Shown one piece after another: positions 23,570 to 34,335 of a stretch of DNA of 64,000 nt (within the stretch, counting starts at the first letter, position 1; every line of letters starts with the position of its first letter). This stretch comes from Chamaecyparis obtusa (lineage: Eukaryota; Streptophyta; Pinopsida; Cupressales; Cupressaceae). The notes below the pieces were generated by a model that saw nothing but the letters and a program-made list of their open reading frames with translations, did no database searches and was not told the origin of the DNA. Location of the stretch: positions 293,729 through 357,728 of the forward strand of contig BSBK01003558.1 of assembly GCA_027943335.1 (NCBI GenBank), in the 5' to 3' direction. The translations under genes and the position numbers were made by a program.

Positions 23570-24760
23570 AAGGAATATGTAGCTCAAAGAAGCAAAATAT
23601 GTTATTGTAGAAGATGTCTTGTACAAAAAAGGGATAGATGAGATTTTCCTTTGATGCGTGAATATAGATCAACAATAGAAGATATTGAAAACATTTCACA
23701 ATGAAGCTTGCAATGCGAACTACTCATCAACTGTGACGACCTTTAAAATATTGAGAAATTGTTATTACTGACCTGGAATGTTTAAGGATCCCTACAAATG
23801 GGTGGCTAGTTGTGAAAAGTGCAAATTATTTTCTTGGAAACCTCATTTAGCTACCCTACCTTTAAAACCTTTAATCATTGAATAACCCTTTTAGCAATGG
23901 GGTCTTGATTTCATTGGCCCTATTAATTCAACTTCTAATGGGAGACATACTCATATTCTCATAGCTACATATTATTTCACCAAATGGGTAGAGGTTGTGT
24001 TGATAAATGTGGCAAAATTTGAAGTGGTTCGCAGGTTCTTAAAAGAGAACATAGTAACAAGATTCGGGGTCCCACTCAAGATAGTAACTGATAACACACA
24101 AAAAATTTCATCTAGGGAAATTTAGTTATTTTGTGACGATCAAGGGATAAATTTTTCACATTTTTCATATTATTTCACTCAAGGAAATGGACAAGCTGAG
24201 TCCATAAATAAAAATTTGATTAATATAATGAAAAATCTAGTGGAAAAAAAGAGGAAAAGACTAGCATAAAAAGCTTTACGAATCTTTGTGGGAAGATATA
24301 ACTTCACCAAAATGGGCCATTGTAATGTCTCCTTTTGAGTTGGTAAATGGAGTAGAAGCACAATTATCATTTCTACTAGAGCTAGCCTCCACAAAACTAC
24401 AAAGGGTTATTGAGAGTGAGGTTTTTCAGAAGTCATTAGAAAAGAGGATTTTGTATTCTTCCAAAGTTGAAGAAGATAGGGTAGACCTAGTTGATCACAT
24501 AGCCAACCATCAACTTAGATTAAAATAAATATTTGATCATCATGCCAGGCCACACAAGTTCATGGAAGGAGACAATGTCTTACTTTGGGATAAGCATCAC
24601 AAATCTTGAGGAGCACATGGCAAGTTTGAATCTCTTTGGAAAGGACCTTTCAAAATTTCTTAGGCACTAGGCCCTAATGCTTTCAAACTAAGGTATGTAA
24701 ATGGAGATGAACTGCCCCTATCTTATAATCGACAAGACCTTAAACTATACCAGCTCTAGG
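23570..24760 (+). pseudogene. Element C integrase
   Basis: The zinc-binding region is damaged (FHNEACNANYSS ... CEKCKLFSWKPHLA, 23690-23865). The core is clear: WGLDFIGPINS (first Asp, about 23905), ILIATYYFTKWVEVV, FGVPLKIVTDNTQ (second Asp, about 24085), and GNGQAESINKNL (Glu, about 24195). A stretch resembling VRTTTRTSPFELVNG (SPFELVNGVEAQL, 24335-24370) follows. The tail has LWKGPFKI and NALKLRYVNGDE-like pieces up to about 24760. It contains many stops and frameshifts. From 24760 to 24933 lies a short untranslated stretch before the 3' LTR. Confidence 0.82.
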
Positions 24761-27700
24761 TTTTTTCTTTCCCCCCTTTGTATGTAAGTTTTGGTTTTTG
24801 TCCTTTAGGTGTTAGAAGTCTTGTTGTGTTGAGTCATCCTTGCTTCAAACTAGTTTGAGTCTTTTTTTTTGCAAAACCAATGATTCTAGGTTCATCCTCG
24901 GTCCTATAGTTCTGGTCCCTAGTCAGAGACAGTTGTTACCCTCATCTTTTTCATTTTTCTTGGGGTCAATTTTTTTGTTAGATAAAAGTTTTAGTTGAAG
25001 TTGAACTTTTTTAAGTTCAAGTTCAATTTCAACTTCAATTGGAGGTCGCTAGTAGATTATAGTCTTTAAGGTCATCAGTCTTTTAGTCGGTCCGATAGGA
25101 AAGTTAAACTTGAACCTTGAACCTTGTCAAGTTCAAGTTTGAGTTCAAGTTCGATTTGAAGGTCTAATTGATGGAATATTCTGGCCAAATAATTAATTCT
25201 CTACATTAGGTTTTTCTTAAAAGAACTATTATCAAATCTAAACTTTGAAGAAGAGTTTTATGTGAAACCTAAAAAAATTGTTGGCTTTGATGAGACAGTG
25301 CAGACATATCATGACATGATGGAAGATAGATGGTGGCACAGTATGACAAAGGTCATCATTATTAAAAGTGTGGTAATTAGGAAAGGTCATTGGGAGTCGG
25401 AAGAAACATGTTGATTTGTCAAGGGAATTAATAGAAAGATCATAATGTGTCATCTCAATAACCTTTAGCACAAATGCATTTATTTTTCCATTTTTCACGA
25501 ATCTATCTGAAATCTTCACCAACCTTGATAATAAATAGTAGTCTTTTATTATCAATTGTTATCAGCATTGTTTGGAGAATGGAAGCAACAAAAATTGTGG
25601 TAAGTAATTGCAAAAGAATTGTGCATAGTAAATCAGTGAGTTATCCTCTTCCCTCACAAATTTTAGTTTAAGGTTTCACTAAAGGAAAATTGTTTTTGCA
25701 TATTGTAATATTTCCTTTTTTTCTCTCTTAAAATGCCTCATTTTTCTCCTAAACTCCCAAAGGTTGAGAAGGGAAGTTTCTTTCTTAGTTCTCTCCCTGA
25801 GATTTATGATACCTCCCTGGTAAATATGAGCTTGATAGAATTACATGAAAGGGTTAAAAATGCACTAGAAGGGTCTTTCTCTAAGAAATTAGCTAGTAGT
25901 GGATTGTTGGAAGTTGTAACATTCCCACCTACCCTAGTGTGCCCTGAATTAGTGCTAGAGTGTGCAAATAGGTATGATGCTAGAAATAGGTGTATGAAAA
26001 ATGCCTTAGGAGAAATTTTGGTGAAAATTAAAAGGGAAACAATCATAGCGGCCCTGAAAATTCCACACAAAGAACCCTATAAGCCCTAGACCTTCATAAG
26101 GGAAACTTGTATACATAAAGAGGAAAGAATGAAATTCAATTCCCTCATTGCTCAGAGTTGGTTATTAAAGCCAAAAAAAGGAGGCTAGCGGCTGCCAAAA
26201 CGTCTGACTATTGAACACTTCAAAAAAGAAATAGTGGATATAGTTTTTCTTTGAAACATAGTAAAAGGAAATGAGCATGCTTTTCATTGGGAAGACTAGA
26301 TGTATTATTTTATCCAGAAAATATTTGGATGACTAGGAAGATTTACCTCATGAGCGTTGAAGTGAAGATATGAGGATTTATGAATATTATAGACATTTAC
26401 AGAATGAGAAGTTTGTTGAAGAATTCAGAAGAGTTAATGATGTGTTTATGGGAAAATTGGTCTTTGAGCTTCGAGGTAAAGAAAATAATAGACTTACTAA
26501 AGAATCCATGCACGTAATAAATATCTACGGATGTTATTTTTTTCAATTCCCCAAATTTACCTACATTAGAGTTGGTGTGATTGATGAAGAGCCTTTAAAG
26601 CCACCGATATATTGTTTGGATAATGTAGTTTTGATGGAGATTTGTACACAGCTGGTTCTTTTTGAAGAAAAATCAAGAAGCTCTAAGAAATCTTATGGGG
26701 TTTTATATCCCATAAAGCTTGGCCAGTATAGGTACAGGAGCTTTCAGGATGCTCTAGATATGGAAAGTGAGCCTCAGGTTCTAAATTTGAAACCTTACAT
26801 CTCCAGGGCTGATTTTGACTATAGAGGTTTCACTAAAGCTAACCTGAATGTCTCATCTAGATTTATGCATATACCGAAGCTTGAGGACTACTGGGATAAT
26901 TGTTGAGATGATTTTGAGGTTAGAAGAAGACTTTGGTCCAGAATGACCTTGAGGTAGATTGTCACCTTTAGGGTTGATTTGAATACATATGGTGTTGAAG
27001 AAGATGAGAATGAAGATGTGATCGATCCTCAATATCTTGAGAAAATTGAAGGCCTCCCTATTTTGAAAATAGATTGAGCTAAAATGTAAGAGGATAACTT
27101 GCAGTCTAGAATAGACAACATAATAAAAAGAATAGAAAACTGGTTGCAAAAGAAGAAAGGTTATAAGATAATTTCTCAAAACTTAGGAAAATAAGTGAAA
27201 TCAAAGAAAAAGAGATCTTCAATAAAAGTCTCTATTTCAACTAAGCCTATTGTTGATGATTCTACTGCAGGTAATCCTAAACCTAAAGCTGAACCAGACC
27301 ATTCAAAGGTTCAAGTTCAACTTCAAGACAAACCTAGCATACAGATGACAAACTCAAGTAGCAAAAAAATAATAAAGAGGAGACTACAATAAACCTCAAA
27401 GTCTTTGTAGAATTAGATCCTCTAGAAATAGATCAATCAGTAGAACTAGTTCTTGATTCTAGCATTCCCAACATGTGTGACAGTGAACAAATTCAAGGTG
27501 ACATAGATAATCCTTCAATGGACTCCCTTTCTTTTTTGAGTGGCCATGAGACACCCAAAAGACTCTAATAGCTCCAAAGTGGCTTGAGAATTCTATAGCC
27601 AAGAAGTGGAGTGTTGGGTTGTTATCTTTACCAATCGAGGATGTAGTGACCAAGTGCCTGGGCAAAACCCCAAAGATTAAGAAACCTAAGACTGAATCTA

Positions 27701-27816
27701 GACTTGAGTTTAATGAGGATACTAGGCATTGGATGGAAGAAATCACCAAATAGGTGAATGAAAAAGGAAGTGATGATGTCTCTGCACAAGATTACCAAAT
27801 ATCAAAAGTGGACTTG

Positions 27817-28335
27817 TGATGTAGGAGCATCTTGGGTGTAAGAGAAATCTTGCATCACCCAAAAATATTTCTATTTTTGTATTCAATAAGGGCTATCTTG
27901 TGCAGAGCTGCTATTTATGGAAACTTGATGTTTTTTAGTAAGTTTGACATCCGATCTGAGAATGTTCTAATTTTGCATGTGGAGGTTCATCTCAATCATA
28001 TCAGCCTGCCAGTAAAGTTTCATGGCTAGATCAGGTCTAGTTTTGAAGATATTGAAGATTTTTGATATTGGCAGTAGGGTACAAAAACTTTGAACTCAAT
28101 TTTGAAGGCTTTAGAGGCCTCGGATAAAGTCAAGAATTTGGGTGATAGGTGCTTGCATGAGTCAAGCCTATAGAGCACTTTGTGGCCTTTTTGAAATGGG
28201 GTTATAATAGTCAATCAGGTCAACTGGTGATGACTTATGGTCTCCAGAAGTCGGGCCACCTGAAATGCTGAAAAATAATTTTCCTTCAAAATTTCTATTC
28301 GGTTTTCAAAAGTTATTTTGAGCCGACTTTGATGT
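27817..28335 (+). repeat. gypsy-B 5' LTR, truncated
   Basis: Matches 31394-31888 (CTTGCATCACCC, GAGCTGCTATTTATGG, AGATCAGGTCTAGTTTTG, TGGTGATGACTTATGG, TTGAGCC.ACTTTGATGTA) and stops at the deletion point. Confidence 0.83.
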
Positions 28336-31300
28336 ACATGATGGTCATGCAAATACCTATTCCCTAACAAAGGATGGAGTGCAACATAAGCTAAAGCCAT
28401 TGAAGGAGACCGAAGAAAAGGGATGTGGTAATGCAAGAATAACTTTTGTTGATGGAAGGAAATTCCTAGATGGTATGAAGCATGAGCATGACTATTTTTC
28501 TTTAATTCCAAAAGCTGGTAAAGAGGAAGTAGAGGATGTACCTATAGAGGTTATAGATTTGTTGAATGAGTTTTAGGATATTGTATCTGATAATGTACCT
28601 GATGGATTACCACCAGTAAGGAAGATCAGTCATTAGATGGATTTGATTCTAGGAGCCAATTTTCCAAATGAGGTAGCACACAGAATGACACCAGCAGAAA
28701 GTGAAGAGTTGAATAGACAAGTACATGAGTTATTGCAGAAGGGGTTGATTTGAGAGATTCTGAGTCCTTGTGTTGTACCAGTGGTATTAGAACCAAAGAA
28801 GAATTGAGAATGGAGGATGTGTACAGATTCTAGAGTAATAAACAAGATCACAATTAAGTATTGGTTTCCATTGCCATGAATGGATGATATTATGGACTGT
28901 TTGAGTGGGGCTGTGTAATTCTCAAAGATAGATCTAAAGAGTGGATATCACCAGATTCAGATCAGAGAAGGAGATGAATGGAAGACTACCTTCAAGATAA
29001 AGGAAGGACTGTATGAGTGGTTAGTCATGCCTTTTTGGCTAACCAATGCACCAAGCACTTTCATGCGGCTCATGAACGAGGTTCTAAAAGAATTTTTGGG
29101 TAAGTTTGTCATTGTTTACCTAGATGATATTTTGATCTTTAGCAGGACATTGGAGGAACATATGATGCATGTTCGTATGGTGTTTGAGAAGCTGAGAGAG
29201 AAATTATTGATTAATTTGAAGAAGTGTAGTTTTGTGAAGGAGTTAATATATTTGGGATTTGTAGTTTCAGCACAAGGTCTGAAAATGGACCCAGAGAAAG
29301 TACAGGCTATCCTTGAATGGCTTACTCCAAGGAGTGCTACTGAGGTAAGATCTTTTCATGGTTTGGCTAGTTTCTACAAAAAATTTAGTAGTATTTGTGC
29401 ACCCTTGACTGAAATAATGAGAGGGGATAGAAAAGAGTTCAAGTAGACTAATGGGGCAGATAAGAGTTTTAAACTGTTGAAATAGAAAGTTACAAAATAA
29501 CTTGTTTAACCACTTCTAGATTTTAATAAGATGTTTCAAGTAGAATGTGAGGCTAGTGGTACTGCAATATGAGCTATTATGAGCCAAGAAGGTGAACCTA
29601 TTGCTTATTTCAGTGAGAAGTTAAATGATGCCAAGAGAAAATATTCTATTTATGATCAAAAATTTTATGCTATAGTTCAGGCATTGAAGAAGTGGAGACA
29701 CTATCTACTTCCTAAGGAGTTTGTTTTGTATACTGATCATCAAGCTTTGCAATATTTGAATAGTCAAGGAAATTTGAATCAAAGGCATATGAAATGGGTC
29801 AAGTTTTTTCAGAGTTATACATTTGTTTTGAAACATAGAAGTGGAAAGTCTAACAAGGTTGCAGACGTGCTTAGCAGAAGGCAACTATTGCTAACAAAGA
29901 TGCAAATTAAGGTGGTTGGGTTCAAGGAACTCAAGAATTTGTATCCAGAGGATCCTAATTTTGGTGAAGCTTGGAAAGCTTGTATAGAACCTGTTACTCT
30001 AGACAGGATGAAGTGGCTGGATTTCATCATTCAAGATGATATGCTATTCAGAGGGAGTCAGTTGTGCATTCCAAGAAGTTCTATGAGGGAGAATCTCATC
30101 AAGGAGAAGCATAGCAGAGGATTGGCTAGACATTTTGGTCATGATAAAACCCTTGCTTTGGTTAGTGTGAATTATTATTGGCCACAGTTGTAGCAAGATG
30201 TCAAGAAGTTTGTACAGAGTTGTAGAGTATGTCAAATGGTGAAAGGAGTGAAGCAGAATACTAGTTTGTATCAGCCATTACCTGTACCAGAGAAGCCTTG
30301 GGAGGATATCAGTATGGACTTTGTTCTTGGTTTACTAAGGACATAGTGGGGACATGATTCAATTTTTGTGGTAGTTGACAGATTTTCAAAGATGGCACAT
30401 TTTATTCCCTGCAAGAAGACTAATGATGATGTTCATGTAGTAGAATTGTTTTTCAGAGAAGTAGTGAGACTGCATGGTTTGCCAAAAAGTATAGTTTCAA
30501 ATAGGGACACTAAGTTCGTTGGATATTTTTGGCATACATTATGGAAGAAGTTGAAGATAGATTTGAAGTTTAGTTCATCACATCATCCACATACTGATGG
30601 ACAGATAGAGGTGGTGAATAGGAGTTTGGGAAATTTGCTGACATGTTTGGTTGGAGATAAGACAACAGGATGGGATTTGATTTTACCACAGGAAGAATTT
30701 GCATACAATAATTCTATCAACAGGAGCACTGGTAAATTACCATTCCAGATTATATATGGGAGTAGTCCTAGAAATGCATCTGAGTTGAGAAAGATAGATA
30801 AAGGAGAAATAAGTAGTGCTAAAGCTAAGGATTTTGCAGAACATTTGAAGAACATCCATGAGGAGGTGAGGAAGCATATTACCAAGGTGAATGTGCAGTA
30901 TAAGGCTAAGGTAGATGAGAAAAGGAGGCATAAGGAATTTCAGGTTGGAGATGAAGTCATGGTTCATTTGCGGAAGGAGCGATTTTTGAGTGGTACATAT
31001 AACAAGTTGAAAATGAAGAAGTTTGGGCCATGTAAGATACTAAAGAAGCATGATTCAGGAAATGCATATGAGGTAGAATTGCCTACTGAGCTGAATATTT
31101 CACCAGTGTTTAACATTTTAGATTTGACAGAGTATCATGAAGGAGGTGTTGAAGATGAGGTTACAGCAGCACAGTGGAGTATTCTAGCAACCAGTTCAGA
31201 TATCAAGGAGATTGAAGACATACTAGATAGTCATGTTGGTAGAAGCACAAGGAATAGGACATATGAAGAGTATTTGGTCAAATGGAAAGGATGACCTGTT

Positions 31301-31366
31301 GAAGATTCATCTTGGCTAACAAAGGAGGAGGTTAACCATCTTTGTTTTCCTCTGCACACCTGAGTC
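28336..31366 (+). pseudogene. gypsy-B pol: protease end, RT, RNase H, integrase, chromodomain
   Basis: Opens with the protease tail (HDGHANTYSLTKDGVQHKL). RT has [18 protein letters not shown] sequence near 28925, [18 protein letters not shown] (29030-29085), [11 protein letters not shown] (29116-29150) and [11 protein letters not shown]. RNase H contains IYDQKFYAIVQALKKWRHYL, LYTDHQALQYL and KSNKVADVLSRR (29645-29880). Integrase has the zinc region (HSRGLARHFGHD ... CRVCQ, 30108-30235) and the core [22 protein letters not shown] and HTDGQIEVVNRSL. The GPY-type FGPCKILKKHDSGNAYEV precedes the chromodomain EIEDILDSHVG ... YEEYLVKWKG (31205-31290). About ten stops are scattered, but 30368-31294 is open for 308 codons, so this is the best-preserved pol in the window. 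Confidence 0.9.
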
Positions 31367-31393
31367 GTGATAGGGTCACTTCTCAAATTACCC

Positions 31394-32228
31394 TGGGTGT
31401 AAGAGCAATCTTGCATCACCCAAAAATATTTTCATTTTTGTATTCAATCAGGGTTTATCTTGTGTAGAGCTGCTATTTATGGAAACTTGCTATTTTTTAG
31501 TAAGTTGGCCATACGATCTTGGAATGTTCTGATTTTACATGTGGAGGTTTATCTCAGTCATATCAGCCTGCCAATAAAGTTTCATGCCTAGATCAGGTCT
31601 AGTTTTGAAGATATTGAAGATTTTTTATATTGGTAGCAGGGTACAGAAACTTTGAACTTAGTTTTGAAGGCTTTAGAGGCCTTGGATGAGGTCGAGAATT
31701 TGGGTGATAGGCACTTGCATGAGTCAAGCCTGTAGAGTGCTTCACGGCCTTTCTGAAATGGGGTTATAATAGTCAATCGGGTCAACTGGTGATGACTTAT
31801 GGTCTTCGAAATTTGGGCCACCTGAAATGGTGAAAAATAATTTTCCTTCAAAATTTCTATTCGGGTTTCAAAAGTTATTTTGAGCCAACTTTGATGTAAT
31901 AAATTGAAAAATAAAATAATTCTAAGTTTGGTCGGCCCTAAGGGCTAAATTTCTGGAACCTTCTCGGGTGGTGGAAAATGCCTATATAAAGAAGGCCCAT
32001 AGTGTTTTCTAGGATAGTTCTGGTAGTAGATCTGGGTATTGATTCGAGGCTTTGTCCTATAGAATATTGTAAGGGAATGCCCATGTGGCTTTGCATATTG
32101 TAATTTTGAAAGTTTGTAATTCCACATTTGTGGAGATAATAAGAAGCCAATTTTATGTTCTTGCATATTTTTGTTGTTTATCTATTTCTGTTATGTGTTT
32201 GTGGTACTAAGGGGAGCACCCTTCATCA
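31394..32228 (+). repeat. gypsy-B 3' LTR
   Basis: Homologous to 27833-28335 and then continues to CATCA. It lacks the first ~16-22 bases seen at 27817. These bases lie between two TGGGTG copies in the expected join, so a short deletion across that direct repeat explains the loss. Confidence 0.8.
31983..31990 (+). promoter_or_regulatory. TATA box in gypsy-B 3' LTR
   Basis: TATATAAA followed by GAAGGCCCATAG lies about 590 bases into the LTR, at the expected U3/R border. Confidence 0.5.
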
Positions 32229-33913
32229 ACCTAGGAAAGGATAACAAAGCAGTGGACATGAAAATCTTCAAAGTGTTAAACATGAAAATTTCCAATAGAG
32301 TGTGGAAAGATACGAAGGAAAAAGAGGACATGAAAGAAACTATGAAGAATATGGACCAATATATATATGCCATTCAACATCCTGAGCCTTTTCCCTTGAG
32401 AAAAATGTCAGCCTCAATTGACATTAAATCCCTAGTCAATCAAAAGTTCTTGGACTAGGTGCAGAGAAATAGGGCAATCACCATAATATTTGAAAACTGG
32501 ATAGAGCATGTCAAAGCTGAGGCCATCAAGTACATAGGTTATTTTAGTGAATCTCACAAGGAGGCCATTAACATAATCAAAAAGGTTGATTCAAATATTG
32601 AAACTTTGGAAAACAAAAATGGTAACTGGAGTAAAGAAGTCTTGTGGATGGAAGAAATACAAAAATATGGCCTACATAAGTTCCTTGTAGAATGACCAAA
32701 CCTAGGTTTAGATGATAAAATTCATTATGTATTAAGAGAGTGCATTGAATGGAGAAATGAAATTATTGCACAGGGAATCTCAAAGATTATGGATTTTCTT
32801 AAGGAGCCGGAAATGATAAAGGATATTATTCTAAGCGACATGGAACGGATCGACAAGAAACCTATCAGGATAGAAGAGAAGCCAATTAGGCTGAGAAAAT
32901 AAATTATTAAAGACTTGCAGACAAAGTTTGAAGAGTTAAGGAAATAAAGATGCTAGTTGTGAAGGATGTCTCGAAGATTGCTTGTATGGTGTCAATGTTG
33001 ATAATTAATCAAAAGCATTTGGAGATACATGATGAGAAGGTTGTGTAGATCTACAAAGATAAAGAAGTATGGAAGAAAAGGATTGCGTATCTTGGGTTGC
33101 CTCATCAATGGATCATTTATGCATTCACTGTTGCTTATGAAAAGTTGAAGGCCACTCGGTTGGTTTCTATCCCACCATCTTAGGGCTCATAGACACTTAG
33201 AAGGACTTAGGAGGTGCTAGATGCCATAGTTTAGTTTCCTTCCTTTTATGCTTTAAAGTTAGTTATGGTAACTATAATTATCTAACCCTAGTGGGGTAAT
33301 TTTAACTATGGTTATTTGTAGCCTTGTTTGGCTATTTATGTGAAGACTTAAAACTAATTTAGGGTCGGCTCTCTGAGATATGAGAAACTATTTTTTGGAT
33401 ATCTATGCTTTTGTTCTTTCAAAACTGATATGATGAAATGTATGTAGAATACTATAGTTTTATATATGAAGCTATCTGATTGGTGAATATTACTTTTCAT
33501 TAATACATATTGTTCATTTTCCTATGGAGATAAATTGTACGTGAAGGTGCTTTATTTTTTTTATATGAGTTTACCTTTTATTCGAAGCAGTAGAGAGAAA
33601 TTAATTAGTAATATTAGTTTTAATCATGTGGATAGTCATTATTATCAAATTTGAATGGTTTTTTTAAGATTGCACATTCTATTCATAGTAATGAATTGAA
33701 TTTTCTACCTTAGTATTTTTTGGTTAAAAATACCCATGGATTATATTCTTGTGCAAATAAGATCAGATTGAATATTTTCTAGCAAGGTAGCTACACCTTG
33801 AAAAACTACAAAGAGTTTTCTTTTACAGAAACTCAATTGTTAGTGTTGTAATTATATTTCCCATTTTTATGAGAACCAATTAAATTAATTTTGGAAAAAC
33901 TTGTTCACTAACA

Positions 33914-33937
33914 AGTATATAGTACAAACTCCCTAGG
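33914..33937 (-). pseudogene. gypsy-A RNase H splinter between element C and the LINE
   Basis: The minus strand reads CCTAGGGAGTTTGTACTATA, coding PREFVLY, and continues into IDHQ at 4059. The first five plus-strand bases are the right TSD copy of element C. This 24-bp remnant proves the border of two insertions. Confidence 0.8.
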
Positions 33938-33942
33938 CAACA

Positions 33943-34330
33943 TGGAGAAAGAAACAAGGACTAGAATACAACTGGCCCTAACAAGAGGAATTGTGAGAGC
34001 ATGAAGAAGGCTAGTACCAAGGAGGACACTGGCTTGGAAGAGCTTAAAACATTTGTTGGCAGCATGGACCTTATGGTGGTCTAGGATGTGGAAATCATGA
34101 AAAATTTCTAGTTGGTTTTCTATTGTTTGGTTGTTGTCTTGTTTTGTGGTGTTGTCCCTGTTTCTTTGTCTATTGTCTCGGCTATTAGGTTGTAGCCTTC
34201 TTTCAATTTTTTTTGTTTTTAATCTTTTTGTGATGTTTCATAGTTGTATCTTGAACTCTTAAAGATAAATCTTTCTTTCTTTCTTTGTACAAGGTTTTAG
34301 GTCCTTTCAAAACCTATTTTTACTTAATCA
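33943..34330 (+). mobile_element. 5'-truncated LINE 3' end
   Basis: 388 bp lie between two pieces of gypsy-A RNase H, with short direct repeats CAACA (33938-33942) and AAACA (34331-34335). It holds a decayed coding tail (KEDTGLEELKTFVGSMDL), a T/G-rich 3' untranslated part, a TTTCTTTCTTTCTTT stretch and the stem-loop GGTTTTaggtcctttcAAAACC. An A-rich end AATCAAAACAAATA follows. Plant L1-type LINEs end in this style. The family call rests on style only. Confidence 0.5.
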
Positions 34331-34335
34331 AAACA

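Larger units (their letters stand above)
27817..32228 (+). mobile_element. gypsy-B: chromovirus with deleted gag, inside element C's 3' LTR
   Basis: Starts TGATGTAGGAGCATCTTGGG and ends CACCCTTCATCA (TGATG...CATCA). Likely TSD is ACTTG (27812-27816) and ACCTA (32229-32233), where the other LTR reads ATCTA. The first 519 bp of the 5' LTR join directly to the C-terminal end of protease at about 28336, so the rest of the LTR, primer site, gag and most of protease are missing. RT, RNase H, integrase, a GPY-type region and a chromodomain follow, then the 3' LTR. It is the same family type as gypsy-A. Confidence 0.85.
25733..33183 (+). pseudogene. LTR-borne ORF of unknown function, 3' LTR copy
   Basis: ATG at 25733 (MPHFSPKLPKVEKGSFF), shared TAG at 33181-33183. 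Without gypsy-B (27817-32228) it spans about 3,034 bp, or 1,011 codons. Segments are better preserved than in the other copy: 25733-26089 is open, then 26370-26906 (YEYYRHLQNEKFVEEF, FPKFTYIRVGVIDEEPLKPP, LGQYRYRSFQDAL), then 32230-32695 (DMKIFKVLNMKISNRVW, YIYAIQHPEPFPLRK, FENWIEHVKAEAIKYIG, SKEVLWMEEIQKYGLHKF). The tail includes ECIEWRNEIIAQGISKI and QTKFEELRK (32730-32945). The middle is rich in Lys, Pro and Ser. The C-terminal third looks helical. No known catalytic motif is visible. It is interrupted by stops at 26087, 26223 and 26904 and a few others. Confidence 0.65.
4060..33913 (+). mobile_element. Element C: large Tat-like Ty3/gypsy with ~4.6-kb LTRs
   Basis: The layout is 5' LTR 4060-11434, primer-site-like sequence, gag 11477-13315, pol 20629-24760 and 3' LTR 24934-33913. 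The TSD is AATAT (4055-4059) and AGTAT (33914-33918). The LTR ends are TGTTA...TAACA in the 3' copy and TTTTA...TAATA in the 5' copy. Rejoining the flanks restores an in-frame stretch of gypsy-A RNase H reading PREFVLY-DHQ, which confirms both borders. The span is 29,854 bp. Removing four nested elements and their TSDs leaves about 15.4 kb. The primer-site style and the EFRDVFA-like RT leader point to the Tat/Athila side of Ty3/gypsy. It has many stops and is inactive. Confidence 0.85.
24934..33913 (+). repeat. Element C 3' LTR (carries the ORF and gypsy-B)
   Basis: Starts TGTTACCCTCATC after a purine-rich AGTCAGAGACAG and ends TTCACTAACA before the TSD AGTAT. Removing gypsy-B with its TSD leaves about 4,563 bp. 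It has an empty site for both the TRIM and the copia remnant of the 5' LTR, and it lost about 130 bp near 26330. About 730 non-coding bases follow the ORF stop, as in the 5' copy. Confidence 0.83.

Noticed and set aside
30583..30967. Minus-strand ORFs of 100 and 76 codons
   Set aside because: Antisense shadows of the gypsy-B integrase.
4060..33913. Reading the two ~4.6-kb copies as two separate tandem insertions rather than LTRs
   Set aside because: A single AATAT/AGTAT duplication encloses both, the primer-site-like sequence and gag follow the first copy, pol precedes the second, and joining the outer flanks restores the gypsy-A frame.
11420..33920. Apparent compensatory hairpin at the LTR 3' ends of element C (AAACTATT-cact-AATAGTTT versus ACTTGTT-cact-AACAAGT)
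   Set aside because: Part of the right arm lies outside the LTR: in the primer-site region of the 5' copy and in the target duplication of the 3' copy. The pairing is therefore partly chance.
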